Below are positions 17,235 to 26,026 of a stretch of DNA of 64,000 bases, one piece after another (the stretch's first letter is position 1; each line of letters opens with the position of its first letter). The stretch comes from a virus, in the IMG/VR virus record IMGVR_UViG_3300017593_000150, positions 43,190-107,189 of that record; one strand, given 5' to 3'. The translations under genes were made by a program, and so were the position numbers. Below the pieces are notes generated by a model that was given only the letters and a program-made list of their open reading frames with translations, had not been told where the DNA came from and searched no databases.

Positions 17235-18125
17235 TCACACTTTCAAACTGACCTTATGCCAAGCCCCCTCTTCCAAGTACTGATACTGTCTCTGGCTCTT
17301 CAGAGCTAACACCAAACTATCCCGCACCTTTAAACGTTTCGCTTTTGACTCTATAGTCCAATACTGAAAAGCTCTTGGAATTCTCTCCTTCAGTGCCTGG
17401 GGCAGCCCACTAAAATGCACAGGGGAAATAAATCGTTTCTTTACAGCTCGTGTAGAAAGAACATACGGGGTCTGGTTCTTTGCTTTAATCCAAAGAAAAC
17501 CACTAATTTCCTTACCCTCTTCCAGCTTCTGGGTCGTCCCAACAAGTACGGGTCGGGCACTGGCAGTAAAGAAGGTAAAGTTCTTACCAAAAGGTCGAAG
17601 AATGTACCGTCCTCTAAAAGCCTTACCCTCAGTAAAGTAAAACTCAAACTCGTCCAGTTTCCGAGTTAAATGTTCCACTTTACCTTTATCAACAATCGTC
17701 ATATAGGACCACCATTTGCGCAAAACTCGAGCGCCAATAGTGCCTGGAGGAGAGATGTACTTTTTCACTCTCATCCATGCCTTAGCTTCCGGTAACTTAA
17801 CAGTTGCCGCTAAGCTGCGCTGGCCCTGAATTTCTCCTGTTTTGAAGTTTAGTTTGAAGTTCTTAGGGTCTCGAACAACTTTCAAGAACTCTGTCCAACC
17901 CTTCGGTCCATTGGGGCGGCGTTTGACAGCACCTTGCTTGTAAATGAACAAGGTAACTCCAATCACGTTATTGGGGTCGCCACAGTAACCCATTCGCAAG
18001 TCTCCGTGGAGGACGCTAGCCCAATGAACGTGAAGAATGTAGTCGAATTTACCTTCACACCAAACTAAAAAAGGGCTGAGGTACTTCTTAAAAGTATAGG
18101 AAGTTACCGAGATATTCTCTCCCAC
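17235..18125 (-). CDS. LigD 3'-phosphoesterase-like protein
   Basis: A 296-residue protein in the packaging/protease region. Residues ~34-44 read H-W-A-S-V-L-H-G-D-L-R, matching the metal-binding HxASxLHxDxR signature of the phosphoesterase domain of ligase D. It is followed by 'SPPGTIGARV' (like the PeGeYGaG segment) and 'EGKAFRGRYILR' (like the later GKLxGRxxL strand). In bacteria this domain removes 3'-phosphate groups from DNA ends. Here it lies between TerL and the prohead protease, far from the DNA ligase gene. The GTG start at 18125 follows GGGGG by eight bases. Confidence 0.5.
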   Translation of the reverse strand: MGENISVTSYTFKKYLSPFLVWCEGKFDYILHVHWASVLHGDLRMGYCGDPNNVIGVTLFIYKQGAVKRRPNGPKGWTEFLKVVRDPKNFKLNFKTGEIQGQRSLAATVKLPEAKAWMRVKKYISPPGTIGARVLRKWWSYMTIVDKGKVEHLTRKLDEFEFYFTEGKAFRGRYILRPFGKNFTFFTASARPVLVGTTQKLEEGKEISGFLWIKAKNQTPYVLSTRAVKKRFISPVHFSGLPQALKERIPRAFQYWTIESKAKRLKVRDSLVLALKSQRQYQYLEEGAWHKVSLKV

Positions 18126-18187
18126 ACCTTAATCCCCCTAACATCTTAAGAAAAGCTTACTAGGATAACACAGAAAAGTGCAAGACG

Positions 18188-19633
18188 TCAGAGTTCTACG
18201 ACAGCATATCCGCGGCCTACTCGCTTTCCTTCTAGGAAAAGCCTAATTGCTTCACGACTAAACCACCAAGCAAAAACAGTGTCGTCTTTCTTACTATAAG
18301 GATACGACAGTACCTCTCTTTTCCATTGGCACCAAGAACAACTACACTCAAGAGGGTGATCCCAAGAAGGGATCATCCACATATTATTATCAAGTTCCAC
18401 TCTAAGAGAAGGGATCCCTACCGAAATCAAGTGCTTTTGAACGCCTGTGTAATACGGTTTTAGAGGTAATTTACTTACTTCAGAAATCCAATCTTGCATC
18501 ATAGACTGAGTAGCGTTTGACTCAATCATAATCACTTCGGGTTGGTACTGCTTGTACATCCGAATGAGCTTGCGGGTCACATCAGGAGCTGGTTGCTTCA
18601 ACCGAGCTATTTCAACAGGCCACCGAATTAGAGTTTCAGCATTCACCCGCACCACAAAAATCACCGAAAAATCATCTCCATGTCCAGCTGAAATATCCAC
18701 CCCAAAGTAACACTTGATAAGAGAAGGATCCACATCGTTATACTCAGGAGGATTAGACCCTGGAGAAAGAGGCCAATCAGACCGTTGTTTAAATGAAGAT
18801 GGCGGGAAAAGAGCAGTATCTACACGTGTTGGACGATGGCGAAAGCCTTTATCGAAAGCCAAAGGGTTTTCCTTCCACTTCTTATAAAGCTTCTCTCGCG
18901 ACCACACTTGGGGCCATAGAGGGTCAAAGTTATCATTTATCGCCCAAACTTTACGAAACTCCCAGTCTTTATTCCTGAGCAATTCAGAGAGCAGATCGTC
19001 TTCATGCCAAATAGTACCAACAACTACCGCTTGGTTCCCTTGTGGTTCGAGAGTATTCATCCAAGTATCATAGAAAGCTTCCTTTACTTTTCTCCGCAAA
19101 CCTTCAGTAACGCAGTTCAAATTATCAACCATGTCATCTCCAATTATCACATCTGACCTACCTCCGGCCCCTGTAGATAGAACACTTCTTGCTTCGATCG
19201 TAGGATCACGAAGAACCAAAGAACGCTCCACATACAATCTATCCTTCGTCCAATAACGTGTCTTTGCGGGTCTAATCTCAGGAAAAACAAACTGGTACCT
19301 TTTATTAAAAAGAAGAGTACTCGAAACTGCGGCTAAAATCTCTCTACCCTTGTCAATAGAGTTAGTTATGATCTTAATCCTTATATTGGGGTTACGCCCA
19401 ATCAACCACGTCGAATACGCAATAGAAACTATGGTAGTTTTAGAGTGGGCCCGAGGAGCAGCAATCACAACTCGAGAACACTTCATAAGAGCGTCAATCC
19501 ACTCTCGATGCATTGCCGACACTGGAAACCCAAAAACGAAGATCAAGTAGTGAAGGAAACTATTTTGGCAAATAGTACGAAGCTTCTTTAACGAAATGTG
19601 GAACTTACTTTGACTCAAATCTCGAGAAGGCAT
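18188..19633 (-). CDS. terL: Terminase large subunit (DNA packaging ATPase/nuclease)
   Basis: A 481-residue protein with ATPase motifs 'APRAHSKTT' (Walker A, packaging type) and 'DVIIGDDMVD' (Walker B). The nuclease half has 'YFGVDISAGHGDD' (first Asp), 'VIMIESNATQ' and 'KKDDTVFAWWF' (last Asp pair). It pumps DNA into proheads and cuts it. The ribosome site is AAGGAAG, and the start overlaps the end of the previous gene by 29 nt. Unusually, it follows the portal gene instead of preceding it. Confidence 0.92.
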   Translation of the reverse strand: MPSRDLSQSKFHISLKKLRTICQNSFLHYLIFVFGFPVSAMHREWIDALMKCSRVVIAAPRAHSKTTIVSIAYSTWLIGRNPNIRIKIITNSIDKGREILAAVSSTLLFNKRYQFVFPEIRPAKTRYWTKDRLYVERSLVLRDPTIEARSVLSTGAGGRSDVIIGDDMVDNLNCVTEGLRRKVKEAFYDTWMNTLEPQGNQAVVVGTIWHEDDLLSELLRNKDWEFRKVWAINDNFDPLWPQVWSREKLYKKWKENPLAFDKGFRHRPTRVDTALFPPSSFKQRSDWPLSPGSNPPEYNDVDPSLIKCYFGVDISAGHGDDFSVIFVVRVNAETLIRWPVEIARLKQPAPDVTRKLIRMYKQYQPEVIMIESNATQSMMQDWISEVSKLPLKPYYTGVQKHLISVGIPSLRVELDNNMWMIPSWDHPLECSCSWCQWKREVLSYPYSKKDDTVFAWWFSREAIRLFLEGKRVGRGYAVVEL

Positions 19634-19970
19634 CTACCACTTCCTTAAACTCCTGAAGAGCTTGGTATGCGAGGTCCTGTTCTCCTTTCTTGTGCTTGCC
19701 GTGTAACTCATGCTTAAACTTTAATACTAATTCCAAACCACGGAGAACGTCACTCCAATTCTTCGGCCTAATGCTTTCATTACCGCGTAACTCTTCTATT
19801 ATCCTCTCAGCAATTGTATCAATCGCTTCCTGTTCAGGCGAACCAACCTCAGATGGAATGTCCTCCTGCTTAGGTAAGTCCTCAGAGGCAGCTTTACCCA
19901 ACCCCAAGACCGGAGGAGACTCTAAATCGTCTAACGAGTGATCAAGAAAATCTTCAAGTTTCTTTGACAT
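19605..19970 (-). CDS. Small acidic protein before TerL (possible small terminase)
   Basis: A ~121-residue protein. The ATG at 19970 (MSKKLEDFLDHS) is preferred over an upstream start in the same frame. The middle is acidic and disordered-looking; the second half is helical (…DTIAERIIEELRG…LAYQALQEFKEVVDAF). Its place immediately before TerL suggests the small terminase subunit, but no helix-turn-helix is evident, so this is only a suggestion. Confidence 0.5.
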   Translation of the reverse strand: MSKKLEDFLDHSLDDLESPPVLGLGKAASEDLPKQEDIPSEVGSPEQEAIDTIAERIIEELRGNESIRPKNWSDVLRGLELVLKFKHELHGKHKKGEQDLAYQALQEFKEVVDAFSRFESK

Positions 19971-20610
19971 CCTCGAACTTCTCCTTCTCTGAGGTTTCAA
20001 TTCCCCAACTAGGTACCAGAAAATACCGTGAGGGAAGTTTCAAGTTAACATCAAAATAAGTAGCCTCGTTAAATGGAAGAGGAACCTCCCTTACCCCATC
20101 CCGTGTAAACACTGTCCTTGTTAACTTCTTTTTAACCTCGTGGAACTCCCTATCAAACGTCCTGCTATTAGTCTGACATACAATTCCTCCCGGGGAATAA
20201 AACCAAATTCCTATGGTGATATCACGCCCTTTTAATCGTTCGAGGACATAACCCCGGTGAACTTGTTTAAACGTGCGAGAGTGTCTGCCAGTATTAGCAG
20301 GTAAAGATACTCCTTTCTTTCGCTCCTCAGCTGTAATACAGTAGAAATCAGGCGCAAGAATCGAACTGAGTTCAACAGGGGTAAACTTTACTACTCGAAC
20401 TGTTGGGGGGGAATAGCTAAGCTGAATCTCCCCTCGATCAAATACACGCTCTACTAACTGTACCCCTCGAGATAGTACCTCTTGTAGAGCTTTGTTCTTT
20501 GTGCTCACAGTCATATTCCCTTCTTTCCACAACCACGTCCCTACAAGGGTACCTTCCTTATCAACGATATAACCCAATTCAGTTTTTACTTCTTCAAACC
20601 GGCTAGCCAC
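19954..20610 (-). CDS. Unrecognised protein between portal fusion and TerL
   Basis: A 218-residue soluble protein with no family I recognise. It is beta-rich and has several basic patches ('RHSRTFKQVHRGYVLERLKGRD', spread over the middle). The GTG start at 20610 follows AAGGAGG by seven bases and overlaps the portal gene end by 25 nt, so it is a real, coupled gene. Context suggests a packaging or head role. Confidence 0.6.
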   Translation of the reverse strand: MASRFEEVKTELGYIVDKEGTLVGTWLWKEGNMTVSTKNKALQEVLSRGVQLVERVFDRGEIQLSYSPPTVRVVKFTPVELSSILAPDFYCITAEERKKGVSLPANTGRHSRTFKQVHRGYVLERLKGRDITIGIWFYSPGGIVCQTNSRTFDREFHEVKKKLTRTVFTRDGVREVPLPFNEATYFDVNLKLPSRYFLVPSWGIETSEKEKFEDVKET

Positions 20611-23600
20611 TTCAAAGCCTCCTTTTTAGTCTTGAAAGAAGTCAATTTCTCATACACATCAATCATACTCATCTTACCTTCAGCTACAACCGAAACAATC
20701 TTGTCCATAAAAACCTCTAAGTCTCTACCTTCGAGCTTCAAAGTCTTCTCAAGAACTTCGCGCACATCCTTTAGAGTTACTAGAGTCTTTTCGGGAAGAG
20801 AAGGTGCCTTACGAGGCTTCCTAATCTCTTTGGGTTTCGGCTCAGAACTAGGCATTTTCTTCTTCTCAGGCGCTTTGAAAAAGCGCTCGACAATATCTTT
20901 TATCTTCTTCCGTAAGTCTTCGCCCTCTGCAGTAGCAGCGCTCTCGAACAACGCTATCAACTCCTCAAACCCAACATCTTCTCTAATATGTGCCCACAGA
21001 AGGTTCGGAAGAAGTTGCTTTATCTGACTCCGTGTTAAACCTATACGTGAAAGGGCCTCAAAAACACGTTTCCACATAGGGTGCTTACTTATCAAAGTTT
21101 CTGGACGTACAGCAAGGTTCTGCAAGAGCGATTCCATAAACAAGTACAACTCGGGGTCACTGAAGTACAACACCGATGGGTTACGTATATAAGTGGCAAA
21201 CAACTCGGCAAAGGATTCGTCGATGCTCTGTAATGAGTACAGTCGCATCGGAAGTGCCCAGTTCCGCATCACCTCTTGTAACTTAGGATAAATAGGCTTA
21301 AAAATTTCCTCTCTAAATACGTCTCGAGACCCTAAGAAAAAGCTCCCAAGAGTTCTCTTCTCACTTGCATCAAGCATCTCGTTCATGTACCCCATGAACT
21401 TTTGAGCTTCCTTTTCAGTCAAATAAGGTAAAACTTGCTCGTAAAACGGGATCAAAACTCGTTCACGGTACACATAAGCAAACGCGTCTCTTAGTGTAGA
21501 GCGCGCGGTAAAATGACGCTCAAACACATGATGGCCTAGCTCGTGGAGGAACTGAAATGTATCCCCCGTAGTCAAGATAGAACCAACAAAGGACTTCACA
21601 AACTCATCATAGGTCCCCTCCAAACTATAAGACGCGTCGTAGCGAGATACATCTGACAACTTAATTCCCTTCAACCCATCCCAAAAAGATGGAACTCGTA
21701 ACATCGGATAACTCTTAAGGATTTCTACCAATCTATCACGGAACTCTGAGTCAACGTATTCCAGTCGAGTAAGTACTCTATCAGGAGTTAACGTGGCCCG
21801 CCAAGGGGCGGAACGGGCCTTATAAACACGGTTAAGCCAATTCTCATAAGTAGTTGGGGACCACACATGGGTTGCCAGGAGTTCTCGAAAAGCGGGCATC
21901 CCTACTATATCCTCTCGATGAGGGCTAAAAATGGACGCCCGGAACATGTAAGTAAAAAACTCTCTGGGATCAAAGTAAGCCTTAACTGGAATATCAAACA
22001 GCTTAAGTGACAATTTCTCAAAAGGAGCGAAATCACCTTCCAACCAAGACTCTTTCAACTCTGAAGGTAAAAGCTTACTTAATTGCTCGTTCCAAAGCAC
22101 TTTCCTGGCCCGCTCCATTATAGACATTATCTCAGAGACGAAAGGTGAGCTAGGATACTGAAAGTTCTGACGTAACAGGACGTTCAGGGCGACTGCATCG
22201 ACAAAAGCTGAACGAATCTGCTCCTCAGTAAAAGAGGCGGGGATTTCGAGTATATTTCGTATAGCATCGTATTTAGGTTGGGTTAAAGTCTCGCGCAATC
22301 GGATTTCCTTAAATAAAGCAACGTACGAAGGCTCCCGTAAGTGAGGGTTCTTTTTGAGAGCTTCTGCGATCTTCTTATCGATATGTTCGATTACGTCAGA
22401 ATAAACAAGCGCTGCTTCCTTTAGAGGGACGTGCAAATTCCTAAACTTGATAACTTTACCGATCCACTCGTTAACACTTGCTTGCGTAATATTAGAAACA
22501 GGTTCAAGGGCACACCTACAGTTATGGCCACAACGCACACCATAACCGGGCCAAGTTTGAAGCAGTTCAAGCGTGGATGGTTTAAAAACGCGCCCTTGAA
22601 GAGCTGCACAGTCTTCGCAATTACCACTCCACATACACTTCCCATTGCGCATGATGTAAAGAGTGTGCCATTTAGGAAGAGTCACGTCGTAGACCTTCCC
22701 CTTGTAGTAAGAAAGGCGAACTTCTGCTTCACTACAGGAAATACTAGACACGTCAGCAACATCGACGGGAACACCATGGTAGAAAGAAACCTTCGCAAAT
22801 TGAGTCAGCTCTCCTGCGCGAACTTTCCGAAGTCTTCCATTATCATACACAAAACACTGATGATCAGGTGTCACGAGTAGATCCGTTTGATAGCCCTCGA
22901 AATGAATCATCTCACCATCGTACTCAAACGTCTGATAGGCAACAGGTTTAAGCCACTCAACCTGAGTCAAATCATCAGGGTTAATACTCAACAACCTCTC
23001 CGTACCATCCAAATCCTTAAAGAACTTCCACCCCCGATCCGTCAACACTTTAGTTGCTTCATCATAACATGTAACATCATCAGATATGCCCACCCAGCGT
23101 AAGAGCACTCCTTGTGTCTCCTCAAAAAACTTAGACACAAGTACAAGAGGGAGATTCGCAAACAAAGTGACAAACCCTGCGGCGGCAATAATCGCGCGTA
23201 TAAAATTGTCAAGATCTTTTTTAACTTGATCCCACTCACCTCTTTTTGCTTCATTGTGAATAGAATCTAAACGCTCTTTCCAACTCCGAATAGACTCTCG
23301 ACGAAGTCGTCGATCGTGTTCAGCAATCTCAGCGTCAATCAGATCCTTATCGAACTCGCGTCTGTTCCAAAACTGGAGCACGCGTTCATAACCCAGCGCA
23401 ATCGACTGGGCCTCATAATTATCAATGATCCCTTCTACTCGTAGTAAGAAAGGCACATAAGAAGGTAAAGCAGGGGTATCCTGACGCAACATCACCTTCT
23501 CTTCAAAAGAAGAACGATAATCCAGAACTGCCTCTCTTAACTCCTCTTGCATCGATTTCAGCAACTTAATTCTCCTAAGAACAAACCGTGCTACCTTCTC

Positions 23601-24854
23601 ATCGGACAAAAGAGAGAGATTCCTAAGCTGTTTCACTTCTTCTATAGAAAGCGAGCGAGTAATATCTGTATCTTGTTTAGCGTCCGAGAGAGGTACCACA
23701 GGAGATTGTTGCCCACTCTTCCCTACAGGAGTTAAACCTTGAGGCTGCATAACTGACAACTGATCGCCGCCTTTAACCGGTGGTAAGTACATAAACTGAC
23801 GGGCCTCATTAGGTGAGATCAACCCTGACTTAGTCCCTTCAATAATACGTTGCAACGAGTGTGCAGGAGGAATCTTAAAACTAAAAGTAACTCCATAAGG
23901 TTTAAGAAACCGATTCAGTCGATTCTGGATCGCCCGAGCAACCACAGGGACTAAGGTAGAATACATCAAATCTTCGTTAGGTCGTGACTGAAGTAAACTA
24001 CTTCCAGGAGGCACAAATCCAAAAGCGCTCCGAACTAGCCAATCTAAGCGATCCAAGAACGTAGCAACCATCTGAATGTCAAATTGTTTAACCAACTCGA
24101 TCCACTCCCCTTTACCAGCGCCCCATACCACGGGGATTTTCACTTTACCTCCAGATACTAACGAGGTTAAGTCCTCTTGAAACCTATTAACAACTGCCTC
24201 GTCCAAACTCTCCGGAAAAATAAATGTCCCGATAGGCTTCCTAGATTCAGGATCGCTTTTCACTAAGTTCTTTAACAAGCTCGTAACTTCATAAGTAAGA
24301 GACTCTAAGATAGACCCTCCAGTAGCAGTGTAAGTTTTAGGAATAAGTTGAATGTACACTAACTCATCTGGGCGAAACTTATACACCTTACCCAAGCCGA
24401 CTTGTTGAATGAACCCACGAAGCCTGCCGTCTTTCTCATACACTGGAGAAAAAGTGGCTGCATCGCGTGCCGTAAATCCGGTTAACCTTCCGCCAAATGT
24501 CTTCAAAGGTACTAACACACCTTTGTTCAACACCAACAAATCCACTGTCAAAGCGATTAACACATCTCGAAAAGTCTCTCCAGTTATAGTCTCGCGCACA
24601 AAAATAAGATCGATTACTTCACTTTTCTTCAAACCAAACTTTACATCATACTCTCGCGGAAGGTCCGCAACAGAACTCGCAATATGGTCAACACACCGCC
24701 TCACAACATTAGTCTCTTTATAGATTTGACGGAGTTGCGAGGCGGAAAGAGAAGTAACCAAACTTGCGAAAGTTCCTGCAGTGATCGAAGTCTCTCCAAC
24801 TAATCGCTCCTTAACCTGTTGTTCCTTCTCCTTCTTCTCAAGTTGTCTCTCCAC
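20586..24854 (-). CDS. Portal-MuF-metallopeptidase fusion with intein
   Basis: A 1,422-residue precursor (1,272 after splicing). Residues ~1-400 are portal-like ('VNRFQEDLTSLVSGG', 'RPNEDLMYSTLVPVVARAIQN'). A MuF/SPP1 gp7-like domain follows, with its Cys cluster 'CEDCAALQG…CGHNCRCAL' split by an intein at residues 596-745. After a long helical region comes 'FLHELGHHVFERHF' (HExxH, ~residue 1103) with 'ESFAELFATY' about 105 residues later, a gluzincin-like zinc metallopeptidase. The GTG start follows GAGGAGG by six bases. Portal and MuF are usually separate genes. The peptidase may act in maturation or be injected with DNA. Confidence 0.85.
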   Translation of the reverse strand: MERQLEKKEKEQQVKERLVGETSITAGTFASLVTSLSASQLRQIYKETNVVRRCVDHIASSVADLPREYDVKFGLKKSEVIDLIFVRETITGETFRDVLIALTVDLLVLNKGVLVPLKTFGGRLTGFTARDAATFSPVYEKDGRLRGFIQQVGLGKVYKFRPDELVYIQLIPKTYTATGGSILESLTYEVTSLLKNLVKSDPESRKPIGTFIFPESLDEAVVNRFQEDLTSLVSGGKVKIPVVWGAGKGEWIELVKQFDIQMVATFLDRLDWLVRSAFGFVPPGSSLLQSRPNEDLMYSTLVPVVARAIQNRLNRFLKPYGVTFSFKIPPAHSLQRIIEGTKSGLISPNEARQFMYLPPVKGGDQLSVMQPQGLTPVGKSGQQSPVVPLSDAKQDTDITRSLSIEEVKQLRNLSLLSDEKVARFVLRRIKLLKSMQEELREAVLDYRSSFEEKVMLRQDTPALPSYVPFLLRVEGIIDNYEAQSIALGYERVLQFWNRREFDKDLIDAEIAEHDRRLRRESIRSWKERLDSIHNEAKRGEWDQVKKDLDNFIRAIIAAAGFVTLFANLPLVLVSKFFEETQGVLLRWVGISDDVTCYDEATKVLTDRGWKFFKDLDGTERLLSINPDDLTQVEWLKPVAYQTFEYDGEMIHFEGYQTDLLVTPDHQCFVYDNGRLRKVRAGELTQFAKVSFYHGVPVDVADVSSISCSEAEVRLSYYKGKVYDVTLPKWHTLYIMRNGKCMWSGNCEDCAALQGRVFKPSTLELLQTWPGYGVRCGHNCRCALEPVSNITQASVNEWIGKVIKFRNLHVPLKEAALVYSDVIEHIDKKIAEALKKNPHLREPSYVALFKEIRLRETLTQPKYDAIRNILEIPASFTEEQIRSAFVDAVALNVLLRQNFQYPSSPFVSEIMSIMERARKVLWNEQLSKLLPSELKESWLEGDFAPFEKLSLKLFDIPVKAYFDPREFFTYMFRASIFSPHREDIVGMPAFRELLATHVWSPTTYENWLNRVYKARSAPWRATLTPDRVLTRLEYVDSEFRDRLVEILKSYPMLRVPSFWDGLKGIKLSDVSRYDASYSLEGTYDEFVKSFVGSILTTGDTFQFLHELGHHVFERHFTARSTLRDAFAYVYRERVLIPFYEQVLPYLTEKEAQKFMGYMNEMLDASEKRTLGSFFLGSRDVFREEIFKPIYPKLQEVMRNWALPMRLYSLQSIDESFAELFATYIRNPSVLYFSDPELYLFMESLLQNLAVRPETLISKHPMWKRVFEALSRIGLTRSQIKQLLPNLLWAHIREDVGFEELIALFESAATAEGEDLRKKIKDIVERFFKAPEKKKMPSSEPKPKEIRKPRKAPSLPEKTLVTLKDVREVLEKTLKLEGRDLEVFMDKIVSVVAEGKMSMIDVYEKLTSFKTKKEALKWLAGLKK
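22620..23069 (-). other. Mini-intein in the MuF domain of the portal fusion
   Basis: A 150-residue in-frame insertion starting with Cys (CYDEATKVLTDRGW) and ending SGN before the extein Cys of CEDC. It has the block B-like 'LLVTPDHQ' and C-terminal 'YKGKVYDVTLP'. No homing endonuclease domain is present. It lies just before the first Cys of the MuF metal-binding motif. It is clearly related to the intein in the MBL-fold gene (shared CYDE.T…RGWK.F and GKVY.VTLP). Confidence 0.88.
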
Positions 24855-24873
24855 AGTCTTCCTCCTCTACGGG

Positions 24874-24902
24874 TTGACTCGGCGTCTCCTTACCTTTATA
24901 CT
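24874..24902 (+). promoter_or_regulatory. Sigma-A-type promoter for the nucleotidyltransferase
   Basis: TTGACT (24874-24879) and TATACT (24897-24902) are separated by exactly 17 bases, 31 bases before the plus-strand start codon. The -10 box overlaps that of an opposing promoter by four bases, so both cannot be open at once. Confidence 0.7.
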
Positions 24903-24923
24903 AGAACCAACCAACTAGTGCAA
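24895..24923 (-). promoter_or_regulatory. Sigma-A-type promoter for the virion operon
   Basis: On the minus strand TTGCAC (24918-24923) and TATAAA (24895-24900) are 17 bases apart, about 40 bases before the portal gene start. It is the best candidate to start transcription of the whole head and tail operon. It shares its -10 region with the divergent promoter. Confidence 0.7.
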
Positions 24924-24932
24924 GGAGTAAGT

Positions 24933-25724
24933 ATGAAAGTAACTCAGCTTTTAGGGGCCGATTTATCAAAAATCCCTACTAAAGACCTGCTTTTTAAGCA
25001 CTCAATTGTAGTAGCCCTGATTAAAAAGGCCCGAAAAAAAGGAGGGAAAGTCGGGGGTTTGACTCTATCGCAGCTTATGAAACTCGACAGCTTAATAGTC
25101 AGAGAACTGCGTAAGAGAGGGGTAAACGCTCATAAAGTAAAAAGAAGTTTGAACAGGATGTTACCTTTCCAGATCAAAAACCCCTACGTGATCGTAACAG
25201 GATCAGTCTTCTACGGAACACCGCACGATCTCGATTTTATGGTCTTCACTCCTCTCAAGATTGAAGAAGACCCAATCGCCAGAGTGACCAAACAAGTCCT
25301 CGAAAAATTTCTACCAACTTATGTTCACTGGTCAAACGCATACTACGGAACACCTTTCTCAACGTTCGCTCCCATCTACAATTTAGAGCTCACACCGCCG
25401 GTCTTGAGTAGGAAGTACGCGCCTATGTACCCTAAAAACTATACCAACCCAATTTCCATTGATCTTCACAAAATAGTCAACGACTTACCCGAAAAACAGA
25501 CACTTATCAAAAACTTTATACACTACGCACCTGCATATCATCTCTTCTTAATACCCAAAATACCTATTTACTACTTCGTTCCTCTTTATATTAGACTACA
25601 GAGAATGTTCCCGGTAGAAGAGAGGCCAGAGATTAAAGCGCTAAAGGGGGGAGTACACCAAAACTGTATTCCGGTGTACGATCTAACACTGCGGAAGGTC
25701 TCTTTCAAGATCACGGAGATGTAA
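24933..25724 (+). CDS. Nucleotidyltransferase-fold protein
   Basis: A 263-residue plus-strand protein, one of only two in the window. Residues ~92-105 read 'GSVFYGTPHDLDFMVF', the GS…DxD signature of the DNA polymerase beta-like nucleotidyltransferase superfamily. The ATG at 24933 follows AAGGAG; the longer frame upstream lacks a ribosome site. It has its own promoter and is divergent from the virion operon, converging with the XhlA-like gene. The substrate is unknown (protein, RNA or a small molecule); a regulatory or toxin-type role is possible. Confidence 0.65.
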   Translation: MKVTQLLGADLSKIPTKDLLFKHSIVVALIKKARKKGGKVGGLTLSQLMKLDSLIVRELRKRGVNAHKVKRSLNRMLPFQIKNPYVIVTGSVFYGTPHDLDFMVFTPLKIEEDPIARVTKQVLEKFLPTYVHWSNAYYGTPFSTFAPIYNLELTPPVLSRKYAPMYPKNYTNPISIDLHKIVNDLPEKQTLIKNFIHYAPAYHLFLIPKIPIYYFVPLYIRLQRMFPVEERPEIKALKGGVHQNCIPVYDLTLRKVSFKITEM

Positions 25725-25726
25725 TC

Positions 25727-26026
25727 CTATCCTTTTAAAAGATATCCTAACACGAAACTAATCGCACAAACGGAGCCACAAACTAGGATAACTTTAATGA
25801 ACAAACTCCGTAAAATACGCCAAATATCATCTACTCGGAGTTTAACTTCAGTCACACTCGACACAACAGAAGTTTGATTTTCACACAGACTTTCTGCCTT
25901 ACGTTCAATCACAGTCACCCGCTCAACTAACTTCTCCGTGGCAGACGTATTCCCTCGTACTAGTTCAACCAACAATTCTTCGACTGTAGAGAGATTCCTT
26001 AAGTCCACCGTTACTTCAAAAAGCAC
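25727..26026 (-). CDS. Coiled-coil protein with C-terminal membrane segment (XhlA-like)
   Basis: A 99-residue protein. The first two thirds are helical coiled coil ('SVVSSVTEVKLRVDDIWRILRS') and the end is one hydrophobic segment ('VILVCGSVCAISFVLGYLL'). This is the plan of XhlA-type hemolysin/holin-partner proteins of Bacillus phages, so it may help lysis. The start is a GTG overlapping the end of the REC-GAF gene. No recognisable endolysin is near it. Confidence 0.5.
   Translation of the reverse strand: MLFEVTVDLRNLSTVEELLVELVRGNTSATEKLVERVTVIERKAESLCENQTSVVSSVTEVKLRVDDIWRILRSLFIKVILVCGSVCAISFVLGYLLKG

Noticed and set aside
18231-18247. TTCTAGGAAAAGCCTAA at the end of terL resembles TTCTAGGAAAAAGCCTAA near 42518
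   Set aside because: The two differ by one base in the A run, one copy is inside codons and there are no other copies; chance is likely.
20632-21027. 131-codon plus-strand frame opposite the portal fusion C-terminus
   Set aside because: Ser/Phe-rich antisense shadow; no ribosome site.
22431-22880. Plus-strand 149-codon frame opposite the portal intein
   Set aside because: Considered as an endonuclease gene linked to the intein, but no endonuclease motif or ribosome site is present.
25720-25745. Convergent terminator between the nucleotidyltransferase and XhlA-like genes
   Set aside because: Only an AT palindrome (CTTTTAAAAG) is present; no GC stem with T-run.
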